Assembly: GCA_051000815.1 (NCBI GenBank) | Contig: JBPCNX010000025.1 | Span: forward strand, 1-64,000 | Direction: 5' to 3' | DNA from: PSRF01 sp051000815 | GTDB taxonomy: Bacteria > Acidobacteriota > Blastocatellia > Pyrinomonadales > Pyrinomonadaceae | Length of the DNA stretch: 64,000 bases | In this document: piece after piece, positions 26,140 through 33,797 of the stretch | Layout: every line of letters starts with the position of its first letter | How positions within the stretch are numbered: position 1 is the first letter of the stretch | Program-made: the position numbers and the translations under genes | The notes under the pieces: model-generated | The model's database searches: none | Told to the model about the DNA's origin: nothing | Seen by the model: only the letters and a program-made list of their open reading frames with translations

Positions 26140-27306
26140 GTGAAATCGACTCTAATCTCTCAGCGAATAGGAGATTGTTGTCTCGTTGGAGACGGGGCAC
26201 ACGCCAGCATCAAACGAAAACTGGCGGGAGTTCCCTACCTAACTTCGAAAAATTTGAAAGATGGGAGGCTAGAATTAACAAAAGTTGATTTTATAGACGA
26301 GGAAGATTTTTCAAAGCACTTTCGTGCTAATTCGAAGGCAGTGACTTTACCGCAAACAGATGACGTTGTTTTTGGGATCATTGGCAGCATTGGCGAGCCG
26401 CATCTGGTGCGGTCTACTGATCGTTTTGGAATATCCAGCAGTGTCGCCATTATGCGTCCGAATCGTCAATTGATTCATCCACCATACTTGTACTATTGGG
26501 TTAAGGGACCCATTTTTCAGGATGCGCTATATTCAATAAAAGGAGGCGTTGCTCAAAGCTATATAAGCCTCGAAATGATTCGTTCCCTTCCTTTAAGGTA
26601 CCCCAGTTTGAGATTACAAGAACGCATTGCTTGCATTCTGTCCGCGTACGACGATCTTATAGAGAACAACACGCGCCGCATCAAGAGTCTGGAACAGATG
26701 GCGCAGGCACTCTACCGCGAATGGTTCGTCCACTTCCGCTTTCCTGGTCACGAGAAACTGGAACTGGAGAAATCTTCGATTGGAACAATCCCGCGCGGTT
26801 GGGAAGTGAAAAAGCTTGGAGACGTCATCGAGCTTGCATACGGCAAGGCTCTGAAGCACGAAGAAAGGGCGGGCGGATCCGTCCCCGTATTTGGTTCAAG
26901 CGGGATTATTGGTTTTCACGACAAGCCACTTGCAAACGGTCCGGGAATAATCGTCGGACGAAAGGGAAACGTCGGCAGCGTGTTCTGGACGGATGACGAC
27001 TTCTACGCGATCGACACTGTGTTCTTCGTGAGAACAAAGCTTTCCTTGCTTTATGTCTTTTACAACCTCCGGCATCAGAACTTCATTAACAACGATGCGG
27101 CCGTGCCCGGCTTAAGTCGAGGCGCAGCCTATTTGAAGCCAGTGATCGTTTCTGACGATCAGACGTTGACCTCATTCGAGGAAATAGGCGCAACAATCTT
27201 CGAACAACTTCGCGTACTGCGCGAAAAGAATGCCAACTTGCGGCACACGCGCGATCTGCTACTGCCAAAACTGATCTCCGGAGAGATATCTGTGCACACA
27301 AGCTAG
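26140..27306 (+). CDS. hsdS: type I restriction specificity subunit HsdS
   Basis: The DNA-recognition subunit of the type I complex has 388 residues starting at GTG two bases after hsdM. It has two target-recognition domains: TRD1 about 1-165 and TRD2 about 215-350, the latter beginning IPRGWEVKKLGDVI. Each is followed by a conserved coiled-coil spacer, the central one with the signature LIENNTRRIKSLEQMAQALYR. The GSIGEP and GNVGSV type loops fit the fold. The DNA of TRD1 (about 26150-26640) looks clearly richer in A and T than hsdM or TRD2, as expected if this recognition domain was swapped in by recombination. The target site cannot be predicted. Confidence 0.95.
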   Translation: MKSTLISQRIGDCCLVGDGAHASIKRKLAGVPYLTSKNLKDGRLELTKVDFIDEEDFSKHFRANSKAVTLPQTDDVVFGIIGSIGEPHLVRSTDRFGISSSVAIMRPNRQLIHPPYLYYWVKGPIFQDALYSIKGGVAQSYISLEMIRSLPLRYPSLRLQERIACILSAYDDLIENNTRRIKSLEQMAQALYREWFVHFRFPGHEKLELEKSSIGTIPRGWEVKKLGDVIELAYGKALKHEERAGGSVPVFGSSGIIGFHDKPLANGPGIIVGRKGNVGSVFWTDDDFYAIDTVFFVRTKLSLLYVFYNLRHQNFINNDAAVPGLSRGAAYLKPVIVSDDQTLTSFEEIGATIFEQLRVLREKNANLRHTRDLLLPKLISGEISVHTS

Positions 27307-27323
27307 GTTACTTAGAGCTCAAG

Positions 27324-28481
27324 ATGGCCGAAAAATACGAAATCCAAAGAACGTCTCTTCAATCGGCCGCGGTTTCGGATAAGGTGCTCACCGAGACGAA
27401 AACCACGAGGCTAATTCTTCGACCTGAAATTGTTGGGAATCCCAGAAACCCCGATGCTAGAGTCAGCATTTCGCTAATCCATCAACGCAAGTCTTCCAAA
27501 GGCGACTGGGAAGATGCGCCCACTGAGCCATTGACGAAGTTAAAGGCTGGAGAGAAGGTAAACTTCAACCTGCATAGCGAGCCTACACTGGAGCTGTTTC
27601 ATCAGCTGGACAATCTCTTTACGATTGCGACTAAGGGGAAAATTGGTTTTGGCAAGACTAGTTTGGTTGTAGGCCGGGAGGAAGAGATCATTCAAGCTGA
27701 TGCTAGCCGCGCTAAAGTCATCAGGCTTCTATTGGCTAAAGGATATTCCGATGACATCTGGATCGAACTTGTCCAGAGCGATCCGGATTTAGCAACGCGA
27801 TTGTCCTATGCGCAGATCCACACCCAAAGAAAAATCGCTCTTGAGGAGTTCCAAAGAAATCTTACAGAGGGCAAGAGCGAAGCATGGTGGCAGGACTTCT
27901 TTGAGAGAAACACTTGGATCTTTGGGTATGGACTCAACTACAAATTCATGAACACCCTCCAATCCCAGCCAAGCTATGGAGGGGTAAAAGTAAGCGGCGC
28001 AGGCATGCAGAAGGGAGACTTTTTGCAAAGGACTGAGGCTTATATCAAATTCACAGCGCTGGTCGAGATTAAGAGGCCGAGCACGCAAGTCTTAGGAAAG
28101 AAACAGTATAGGAATGGCGCGTGGGAGTTGAATGAAGAACTAAGCGGTGCTGTGTCGCAGCTTCACGCAAACTGCCGCACTTGGGAGATGGAAGGGGCGC
28201 AGTCGGTGCCGAACATCGAGGTTCTTTTAGAAGAGAGAACTTTCACAGTCCAACCCAAAGGAATTCTAGTAATCGGTAACACGAACCAACTGACCGACGC
28301 TTCAAAAAGGAATACGTTTGAGTTGTTCAGAAGAAACATCGTCAGCCCGGAAATCCTCACATTTGATGAACTGTATGAGCGAGCGAGATTCATCGTCGAG
28401 TCGACCAAGCACGATAGCGAACCGGAGCCGAGCGATAACGAGAATGACGCGCCACTGGGTGACGACGATATTCCGTTTTGA
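27324..28481 (+). CDS. sduA: Shedu-family (DUF4263) anti-phage nuclease with SSB-like C-terminal tip
   Basis: This 385-residue protein is assigned to the Shedu defence nuclease family. Residues 185-285 carry the PD-(D/E)xK-like core: WWQDFFERNTWIFG (187-201), Asp232 in KGDFL, the VEIKRP strand with Glu248 and Lys250, and a later QL helix at about 279. Residues 1-180 form a separate, less conserved region, expected to be the sensor/regulatory part that varies between Shedu types. The last 25 residues are acidic and probably disordered, ending in DDDIPF followed by the stop. That hexapeptide is identical to the tip of the bacterial single-stranded-DNA-binding protein tail. It lies 17 bases after hsdS and 12 bases before the DUF3800 gene. 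The family call rests on motifs only. Confidence 0.82.
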   Translation: MAEKYEIQRTSLQSAAVSDKVLTETKTTRLILRPEIVGNPRNPDARVSISLIHQRKSSKGDWEDAPTEPLTKLKAGEKVNFNLHSEPTLELFHQLDNLFTIATKGKIGFGKTSLVVGREEEIIQADASRAKVIRLLLAKGYSDDIWIELVQSDPDLATRLSYAQIHTQRKIALEEFQRNLTEGKSEAWWQDFFERNTWIFGYGLNYKFMNTLQSQPSYGGVKVSGAGMQKGDFLQRTEAYIKFTALVEIKRPSTQVLGKKQYRNGAWELNEELSGAVSQLHANCRTWEMEGAQSVPNIEVLLEERTFTVQPKGILVIGNTNQLTDASKRNTFELFRRNIVSPEILTFDELYERARFIVESTKHDSEPEPSDNENDAPLGDDDIPF

Positions 28482-28493
28482 AACTCTTAAGAG

Positions 28494-29204
28494 ATGAGTC
28501 AAGTCTTTAACATTTACTGCGACGAGAGTTGTCATCTGGAGAATGATCACCAGAAGGCGATGGTCCTTGGTGCGGTTTGGTGTCCCCTCGAAAAGACCAA
28601 AGAGATCGCTGTTCGTATTCGCGAGATCAAAGAGAGTCACGGACTGAAGCCTGAATTTGAGATCAAGTGGTCAAAGGTTTCACCCGCCAAGAAGCAATTC
28701 TACCTCGACATCCTGGATTACTTTTTCGACGATGACGATCTGCACTTTCGCGCCCTGATCGTTCCTGACAAGTCCAAGTTGGATCACGCGTCCTTCGGCC
28801 AGAGTCACGACGACTTCTATTACAAGATGTACTTCGACCTGTTGAAGGTGATTCTCAGTCCCGAAGCTTGTTACAAAATCTACATCGACATCAAAGACAC
28901 CCAGGGCGCGGTCAAGGTGAGGAAGCTCCATGATGTTCTGTGCAACAGCATTTACGATTTCTCCAAGGAAATTATCGACAGGGTCCAGCTTATCCGTTCG
29001 CACGAAGTCGAACAGTTGCAATTGACCGACCTCTTAACGGGCGTTATCTCATACGTCAATCGGGAATTGAGCGGGAACGCTGCTAAGGAAGCCCTCGTTC
29101 GGCGCACGATGGAAAGGTCGCACTACAGCTTGAGGCGGACAACGCTGCTGCGCGAAAACAAAGTGAATCTGTTCAGTTGGCGGGCATCGGAGGCTCAGGC
29201 ATGA
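28494..29204 (+). CDS. DUF3800 domain protein (RNase H-like fold)
   Basis: A 236-residue protein with the DUF3800 pattern: N-terminal YCDES (acidic Asp10-Glu11), FEIKWSKVS, central KIYIDIKD and a late LQLTDLLTG with Asp. The spaced acids fit an RNase H-like active site, so a nuclease is suspected. DUF3800 proteins are often found with restriction and toxin genes but remain largely uncharacterised. Its stop overlaps the next start as ATGA, a four-base overlap typical of coupled expression. It belongs to the plus-strand defence island, 12 bases after the Shedu-like gene. Confidence 0.8.
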   Translation: MSQVFNIYCDESCHLENDHQKAMVLGAVWCPLEKTKEIAVRIREIKESHGLKPEFEIKWSKVSPAKKQFYLDILDYFFDDDDLHFRALIVPDKSKLDHASFGQSHDDFYYKMYFDLLKVILSPEACYKIYIDIKDTQGAVKVRKLHDVLCNSIYDFSKEIIDRVQLIRSHEVEQLQLTDLLTGVISYVNRELSGNAAKEALVRRTMERSHYSLRRTTLLRENKVNLFSWRASEAQA

Positions 29205-29716
29205 CAGCCCCTCACTGGCTGCCTGATGTTGTTCTTTTCAGCGACTATGGCAGCGATTGGAATTCCTATGTCGAGGCCCTCTATGGCACTTTCAGAAGAG
29301 ACTTTAAAGACCGTAGCCGTCAGCTCACATTTGAGGGCAAACCCGTTCGTACAAGCTATCATCCCGCGTATGACGACAAGGACTATTCTTTCTGGCATCT
29401 CATCCAGGAAGGCGAAGTCGAGGATGAAAGGACGCCTGACTTTCGGAGGTGTGAACGGATAGGTTGGATACGACCCATCATCGAGAACGCTAATGACGCA
29501 AGCATTAATGTTTGGGAGAACGTTCGTGTCAGAAGACGCGGAAACGAACGCCGCGTTCTACTTTGGCTTAATGAAGAATATCTAGTCGTACTAGGCGATA
29601 GAAGCAGCTATTGGTCGTTGGTCACGGCTTACATGACCGAACGGGCAAATCGCAAAGATAAACTGAGAAGGGAATATGAGGCCTATAAAAACGCCGGCCC
29701 CGCCACCTTGCGATGA
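29201..29716 (+). CDS. uncharacterised protein, possible BECR-fold ribonuclease
   Basis: 171 residues. ATG at 29201 is chosen because CGGAGG precedes it by seven bases; it overlaps the DUF3800 stop. I do not recognise a characterised family with certainty. The layout resembles phage-type Barnase-EndoU-ColicinE5/D-RelE (BECR) nucleases: a conserved His (FWHLIQEG, His66), a basic motif RTPDFRRCERIGWIRP (77-92), a Trp-rich core strand, VLLWLNEEYLVVL, and a late SLVTAY (139-144). There is no signal peptide or membrane segment. The tail KDKLRREYEAYK is helical and basic. Coupling to DUF3800 suggests the two work together, possibly as effector and partner. A nuclease role is inference. Confidence 0.6.
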   Translation: MTAPHWLPDVVLFSDYGSDWNSYVEALYGTFRRDFKDRSRQLTFEGKPVRTSYHPAYDDKDYSFWHLIQEGEVEDERTPDFRRCERIGWIRPIIENANDASINVWENVRVRRRGNERRVLLWLNEEYLVVLGDRSSYWSLVTAYMTERANRKDKLRREYEAYKNAGPATLR

Positions 29717-29765
29717 CGAGGGCCGAATACTCCTTCCACACGTGGTGGATGAGATGATGCCATTG

Positions 29766-29780
29766 TAGGCGATTTGCCTA
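29766..29780. repeat. small perfect inverted repeat upstream of hsdR remnant
   Basis: TAGGC (29766-29770) and GCCTA (29776-29780) flank the five bases GATTT; a second weaker palindrome (AAGT-AGGCC-ACTT) follows at 29793-29805. They lie between the BECR-like gene and the duplicated hsdR 5' fragment, where a regulator or transcription break could sit. No protein can be assigned. Confidence 0.3.
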
Positions 29781-29820
29781 TAGAGTCAAGACAAGTAGGC
29801 CACTTGAAGCCATTAGTGGG

Positions 29821-29892
29821 ATGCAGCGTAGTTATTCCGAAGATTCGCTCGTCGAACAACCAGCCATTGAACTCTTCAAAGAACTCAGTTGA
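29821..29892 (+). pseudogene. truncated duplicate of hsdR 5' end
   Basis: ATG at 29821 opens a 23-codon frame ending TGA at 29892. It encodes SYSEDSLVEQPAIELFKELS, nearly the N terminus of the intact HsdR (YSEDTLVEQPAIELFKELG). Over 60 bases, 50 match the intact copy at 30292-30351 or nearby. It breaks off exactly where the real HsdR continues with WQVANC. This is a leftover of an older or second hsdR start, separated from the present gene by the hicB insertion. Confidence 0.85.
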
Positions 29893-29975
29893 AAGGCGGA
29901 ACTGCTACAATGCGACATTGCGCGGACGCAGCGATCTGACGACGGAGCCGCTAGACGCTAAGTCAAGTCATCGCT

Positions 29976-30188
29976 ATGATTGCTCGCATGAAGATTCGCC
30001 TGATAGTCGAAAAAGATCCTGAGACTGGCCGGTATTCCTCCGTCTTTCCCGAATTACCTGGCTGTGCGTCGGCGGGCGATACTGAAGAAGAAGCCATCAC
30101 CAACGCCAGGGAAGCGCTGGAACTGTGGTTTGAACCGAGCGACATTTCAGTGCCCGCAACCGCCACGTTGGTCGAAGTCACGTTTTAA
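29976..30188 (+). CDS. hicB: HicB-family antitoxin-like protein
   Basis: 70 residues with the HicB partial RNase H-like fold: MKIRLIVEKDPETGRY, FPELPGCASAGDTEEEAI and the NAREALELW helix. In intact HicAB modules HicB neutralises the HicA mRNA-cleaving toxin. Here the C-terminal DNA-binding domain is absent, as in short HicB versions. Met 29976 or Met 29988 could be the start; no clear ribosome site is seen. It lies between the hsdR remnant and the intact hsdR, directly before a HicA scrap. Confidence 0.85.
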   Translation: MIARMKIRLIVEKDPETGRYSSVFPELPGCASAGDTEEEAITNAREALELWFEPSDISVPATATLVEVTF

Positions 30189-30257
30189 GCTATTCCAATC
30201 GGCACACTGAAGAGCATCATCGAAGGCGCCAAGCTGAGCGCCGACGATTTCCGCTGA
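30189..30257 (+). pseudogene. C-terminal remnant of a HicA toxin
   Basis: Directly after the hicB stop, in the same frame, 22 codons read IPIGTLKSIIEGAKLSADDFR and then TGA. This matches the typical HicA C terminus (IPxGTLxxIIxxAGLSxxEF). The dsRNA-binding-like front part with the catalytic His is missing. No start codon opens it, so the toxin is dead and the module is an antitoxin-only scar. Confidence 0.75.
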
Positions 30258-30279
30258 AACCTCTCTTCCATAATTTGCA

Positions 30280-33200
30280 GTGAATTCTCGCTATTCAGAA
30301 GACACTCTCGTCGAACAACCAGCCATTGAGCTATTCAAAGAACTGGGCTGGCAAGTAGCGAACTGTTACCAAGAAACGTTTGGTCCAAACGGAAGTCTCG
30401 GTCGTGAGACGGCGGCTGAGGTCGTTTTAGTCTCTCGCTTGCGACCAGCCCTTGAAAGACTCAATCCTGATCTTCCTGCTGAAGCGATAACCATTGCCAT
30501 CGAAGCTCTCACGCGCGACCGCAGCGCAATGAGCAGCACCGAAGCGAACCGCCAAATCTATAAGCTGCTGAAAGACGGCGTCAGAGCTGACTTGACTGGC
30601 ATGCAAGCAAGCTCCGCACCCTCTCACCAGCCCTCGCCCAAGGGAAGAGCGGGCAATGAAGAATCAGTCGTGAGGGTCAAAGTTATTGACTGGGATAACC
30701 CGAAGAATAACGACTTCTTCCTGGCGTCGCAGTTCTGGATCACCGGCGACATGTACAAACGCCGCGCTGACCTTATCGGTTTTGTGAACGGTCTGCCGCT
30801 GGTCTTCATTGAGCTAAAAAAGCTGCGGACAGAGGATGCCTTTCACCACAACCTGCGCGATTACAAGAACACGGTCCCGAAGCTTTTCTGGTACAACGCC
30901 TTCATCATCCTTTCACATGGAAGCAGGAGCCTCATCGGCAGCCTGACGGCAGACCTCGATCATTTCGTTGAATGGAAGAAGATTAACGACGAAGGCGATG
31001 AAGGAATCGTCAGTCTCGAGACGATGATTCGTGGTACGTGTGAACCCGCGAGACTGCTGGATTTAGTTGAGAACTTCACTCTATTCATTGAGAGCGAGGG
31101 AGGCTTGCTGAAGCTGCTGGCGAAAAACCATCAGTACCTGGGCGTTAGCCGGGCCATCAAAGCCGTCGAAGAGATTCGAAAGAACCAGGGAAAGCTTGGC
31201 GTGTTTTGGCACACACAGGGTAGCGGCAAAAGCTATTCGATGGTCTTCTTCTCGCAAAGGATTCTGCGGAAGTTGCCGGGAAACTGGACTTTCCTTGTAG
31301 TTACTGACCGCGAGGATCTCGACGATCAAATCTACAAAAATTTCGCTGGGGCCGGAGCGGTCGCTGAACCGGAAAATCAGGTGCGAGCCAACAGCGGCGA
31401 GCATTTGAAGCAACTGCTGCGGGAGGACCACCGCCACGTTTTCACTCTCGTACAAAAGTTCCGCACTGATAAAGGCAAAACATACCCCAAGTTATCAGAC
31501 CGCTCCGACATCATCGTCATTACCGACGAAGCCCACCGCAGCCAGTATGACCAGTTGGCTTTGAATATGCGCAACGCTCTGCCCAACGCCGCTTTCATCG
31601 CCTTTACCGGAACGCCTTTGATGGCTGGTGAAGAACGCACGAAAGAAGTGTTTGGCGATTACATCAGCGTCTACAACTTCAGGCAGTCGGTGGATGACCA
31701 CGCGACCGTTCCACTTTTCTATGAGAACCGCATACCCGAGTTGCAGCTTGTTAATGAAGAGCTGAACGAAGACATGGCGCAAGTGATCGAAGAAGCAGAG
31801 CTAACGGAAGAACAGGAAGAGAAGCTGGAGCGAGAGTTTGCCCGCGAGTATCAGTTGATCACGCGCGATGATCGGCTGGAAAAGGTCGCGGAAGATATTG
31901 TCAGACATTTCGCCGGTCGCGGCTTTCAAGGCAAAGCGATGGTGATTTCACTCGACAAGGCCACGGCCGTGCGGATGTTCGACAAGGTTCACAAGTACTG
32001 GCACAAACATCTGCGAGAGCTTGAATCGAAGCTTTCAGCCTGCGCGGAAGACGAGCACGCGGAACTGGCAGACAAAATCGCACTCATGCGCAAGACGGAC
32101 ATGGCAGTCGTAGTTTCGCAATCGCAAAACGAAGTTGAGGATTTGGCTGCGAAAGGCGCGAACATTGTCCCTCATCGAAAGCGCATGCTGAAAGAGGACC
32201 TTGATACGAAGTTCAAAGACGCGAGCGATCCCCTGCGGCTGGTGTTTGTGTGCGCGATGTGGATTACCGGCTTTGACGTTCCCAGTTGCTCGACAATCTA
32301 TCTCGACAAGCCAATGCGCAATCACACTCTCATGCAAACAATTGCGCGGGCGAATCGCGTGTTTCGAAATAAGGTGAACGGTTTGATTGTCGACTACGTC
32401 GGCGTTTTCAGAAATCTGCAAAAGGCGCTGGCCATCTACGGCGCCGGCGGGGGAATAAATCCTGGTGAGACACCGGTTAAAGACAAGCAGGAGCTGGTTG
32501 AGTTGTTGCGAGGTGCAATCAATTCCGCCGAGGAGTTCTGCGCCGATCGTTGGGTTGACCTGCCGGCTATTCGGGATGCTGGAGGCTTTACAAGAGTGAA
32601 GCTGCTTGACGACGCAGTGGAACCTATCGTTGAAAGTGATGAATCGAAAGAACAGTATCGCTCGCTTACAAACAACGTGACGAGATTGTACAAGGCCATC
32701 TTGCCTGATCCGTTTGCTAACGAATTCGGTCAAATAAATCTCCTGCTTTCCGCGATTCAAGACAAGATTCAGGCCCTGGCGCCGATACCGGACATTTCTG
32801 ATGTGCTCTCAAGGGTTGAGACTCTGCTGGATACCTCGATTGCCTCCGAAGGCTATGTCATCCACGAGACGGATCGCATTGTCGATCTGAGCAAGATAGA
32901 TTTCGACGCCCTCCAGAAACAGTTTGCGAGAGGAAGGAAGCACACCGAAGTTGAGCGATTAAGAAATGTGCTGGCGGCGAAGCTGGCCGAAATGGTTATC
33001 CTCAATCGCACGAGAATGGACTACCTGGAACATTTCCAGGAGATGATTGATGAGTACAACTCAGGAGCGGTTAACGTCGAGGTAACGTTTGAGCGGCTCG
33101 TGGAGTTCACGAAAGGGCTCAATGCCGAAGACCAGCGACACATCGCAGAGCAACTGAACGTTGAGGAACTTGCCGTGTTTGACCTCCTCACGAAACCTGA

Positions 33201-33468
33201 AATCTCTTTGACTGAAAAAGAACGAAATGAAGTCAAGAAAGTTGCAAGAGAACTCTTGCAGGTGCTGAAGCGTGAGAAGTTAGTGCTTGATTGGCGGGCG
33301 CGACAACAGGCACGCGCTGGCGTGCGGTTAACAATTGAAGAGAGCTTGGATCACCTGCCGCGTGTCTATTCAAAACAAGTTTACGGGCAGAAGTGTGATT
33401 TGATTTATCAGCATGTATTTGACTCCTACTTTGGATCAGGCAACAGCATTTACCCACGCGCAGCTTGA
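30280..33468 (+). CDS. hsdR: type I restriction endonuclease subunit HsdR
   Basis: This ATP-dependent translocase/nuclease subunit cleaves unmodified DNA far from the recognition site. It has 1062 residues from a GTG start. The PD-(D/E)xK nuclease motif is visible as VFIELKK near 177 with Asp upstream in RRADLIGF. The SF2 helicase has Walker A GSGKS near 314, DEAH near 414, FTGTP and QTIARANRV. A C-terminal helical domain (about 750-1060) contacts HsdM/HsdS. A loop near 115 (SHQPSPKGRAGNEE) looks like a repeat-derived insert between the N-terminal helix and nuclease domain. It is separated from hsdMS by four genes but reads the same way, so the complex is complete. Confidence 0.96.
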   Translation: MNSRYSEDTLVEQPAIELFKELGWQVANCYQETFGPNGSLGRETAAEVVLVSRLRPALERLNPDLPAEAITIAIEALTRDRSAMSSTEANRQIYKLLKDGVRADLTGMQASSAPSHQPSPKGRAGNEESVVRVKVIDWDNPKNNDFFLASQFWITGDMYKRRADLIGFVNGLPLVFIELKKLRTEDAFHHNLRDYKNTVPKLFWYNAFIILSHGSRSLIGSLTADLDHFVEWKKINDEGDEGIVSLETMIRGTCEPARLLDLVENFTLFIESEGGLLKLLAKNHQYLGVSRAIKAVEEIRKNQGKLGVFWHTQGSGKSYSMVFFSQRILRKLPGNWTFLVVTDREDLDDQIYKNFAGAGAVAEPENQVRANSGEHLKQLLREDHRHVFTLVQKFRTDKGKTYPKLSDRSDIIVITDEAHRSQYDQLALNMRNALPNAAFIAFTGTPLMAGEERTKEVFGDYISVYNFRQSVDDHATVPLFYENRIPELQLVNEELNEDMAQVIEEAELTEEQEEKLEREFAREYQLITRDDRLEKVAEDIVRHFAGRGFQGKAMVISLDKATAVRMFDKVHKYWHKHLRELESKLSACAEDEHAELADKIALMRKTDMAVVVSQSQNEVEDLAAKGANIVPHRKRMLKEDLDTKFKDASDPLRLVFVCAMWITGFDVPSCSTIYLDKPMRNHTLMQTIARANRVFRNKVNGLIVDYVGVFRNLQKALAIYGAGGGINPGETPVKDKQELVELLRGAINSAEEFCADRWVDLPAIRDAGGFTRVKLLDDAVEPIVESDESKEQYRSLTNNVTRLYKAILPDPFANEFGQINLLLSAIQDKIQALAPIPDISDVLSRVETLLDTSIASEGYVIHETDRIVDLSKIDFDALQKQFARGRKHTEVERLRNVLAAKLAEMVILNRTRMDYLEHFQEMIDEYNSGAVNVEVTFERLVEFTKGLNAEDQRHIAEQLNVEELAVFDLLTKPEISLTEKERNEVKKVARELLQVLKREKLVLDWRARQQARAGVRLTIEESLDHLPRVYSKQVYGQKCDLIYQHVFDSYFGSGNSIYPRAA

Positions 33469-33797
33469 GGTCGCGGGTATTTGGAAATAAAAGAAGGATA
33501 AAACATGAAGCAGATAAAGGCGGCGCAAACTGAGTCACGCTGCCATTTTTATCCCGGCCTCGCCTACGTCCAACCTTAATTTGGCAACGATCAGCCTGCT
33601 CTTCCACGTCCAACTCGCAAGAATCCTCCCCAGCCTCGTTCTCCAACCAGCTAGTTTTACTGCCAAGGGAGTCTCCCCGAACTTCAGGGGATCTCCATGC
33701 GGTCTCCCCGATCAGAAGCTTCAGCTGCAGTACTGAACTGCGCATTCTCGATAGATCGCGTTCTGCACTGGTTCAGTGCTCCAAGGAGAAAATTAAG
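33469..33797. other. intergenic spacer after hsdR
   Basis: About 330 bases between hsdR and the DUF6569 gene mark the end of the defence island. Apart from one small frame (33505-33579) I see nothing coding. AAGGAG at the right end serves as ribosome site for the next gene. Confidence 0.4.
33505..33579 (+). CDS. small open frame of 24 codons with strong ribosome site
   Basis: ATG at 33505 is preceded by AAGAAGGATAAAAC, an AAGGA ribosome site at good spacing. It encodes MKQIKAAQTESRCHFYPGLA and four more residues before TAA. It matches nothing I know and could be a decayed gene start or a leader peptide. Listed because the ribosome site is better than that of most genes here; still weak. Confidence 0.25.
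   Translation: MKQIKAAQTESRCHFYPGLAYVQP

Noticed and set aside
29976..30257. Functional HicAB toxin-antitoxin module
   Set aside because: The HicA part lacks its start and catalytic half; only HicB is intact.
32035..32760. 241-codon minus-strand frame inside hsdR
   Set aside because: Mirror of the hsdR helicase region, with no ribosome site or domain.
24587..33468. BREX or DISARM system
   Set aside because: No PglZ, BrxC, DrmA/B or similar genes; the methylase, specificity and restriction genes are standard type I, with Shedu and other cargo added.
24587..33468. Prophage or integrative element carrying the island
   Set aside because: No integrase, transposase, phage structural gene or flanking att-like repeat was found; the only tRNA is 9 kb away.
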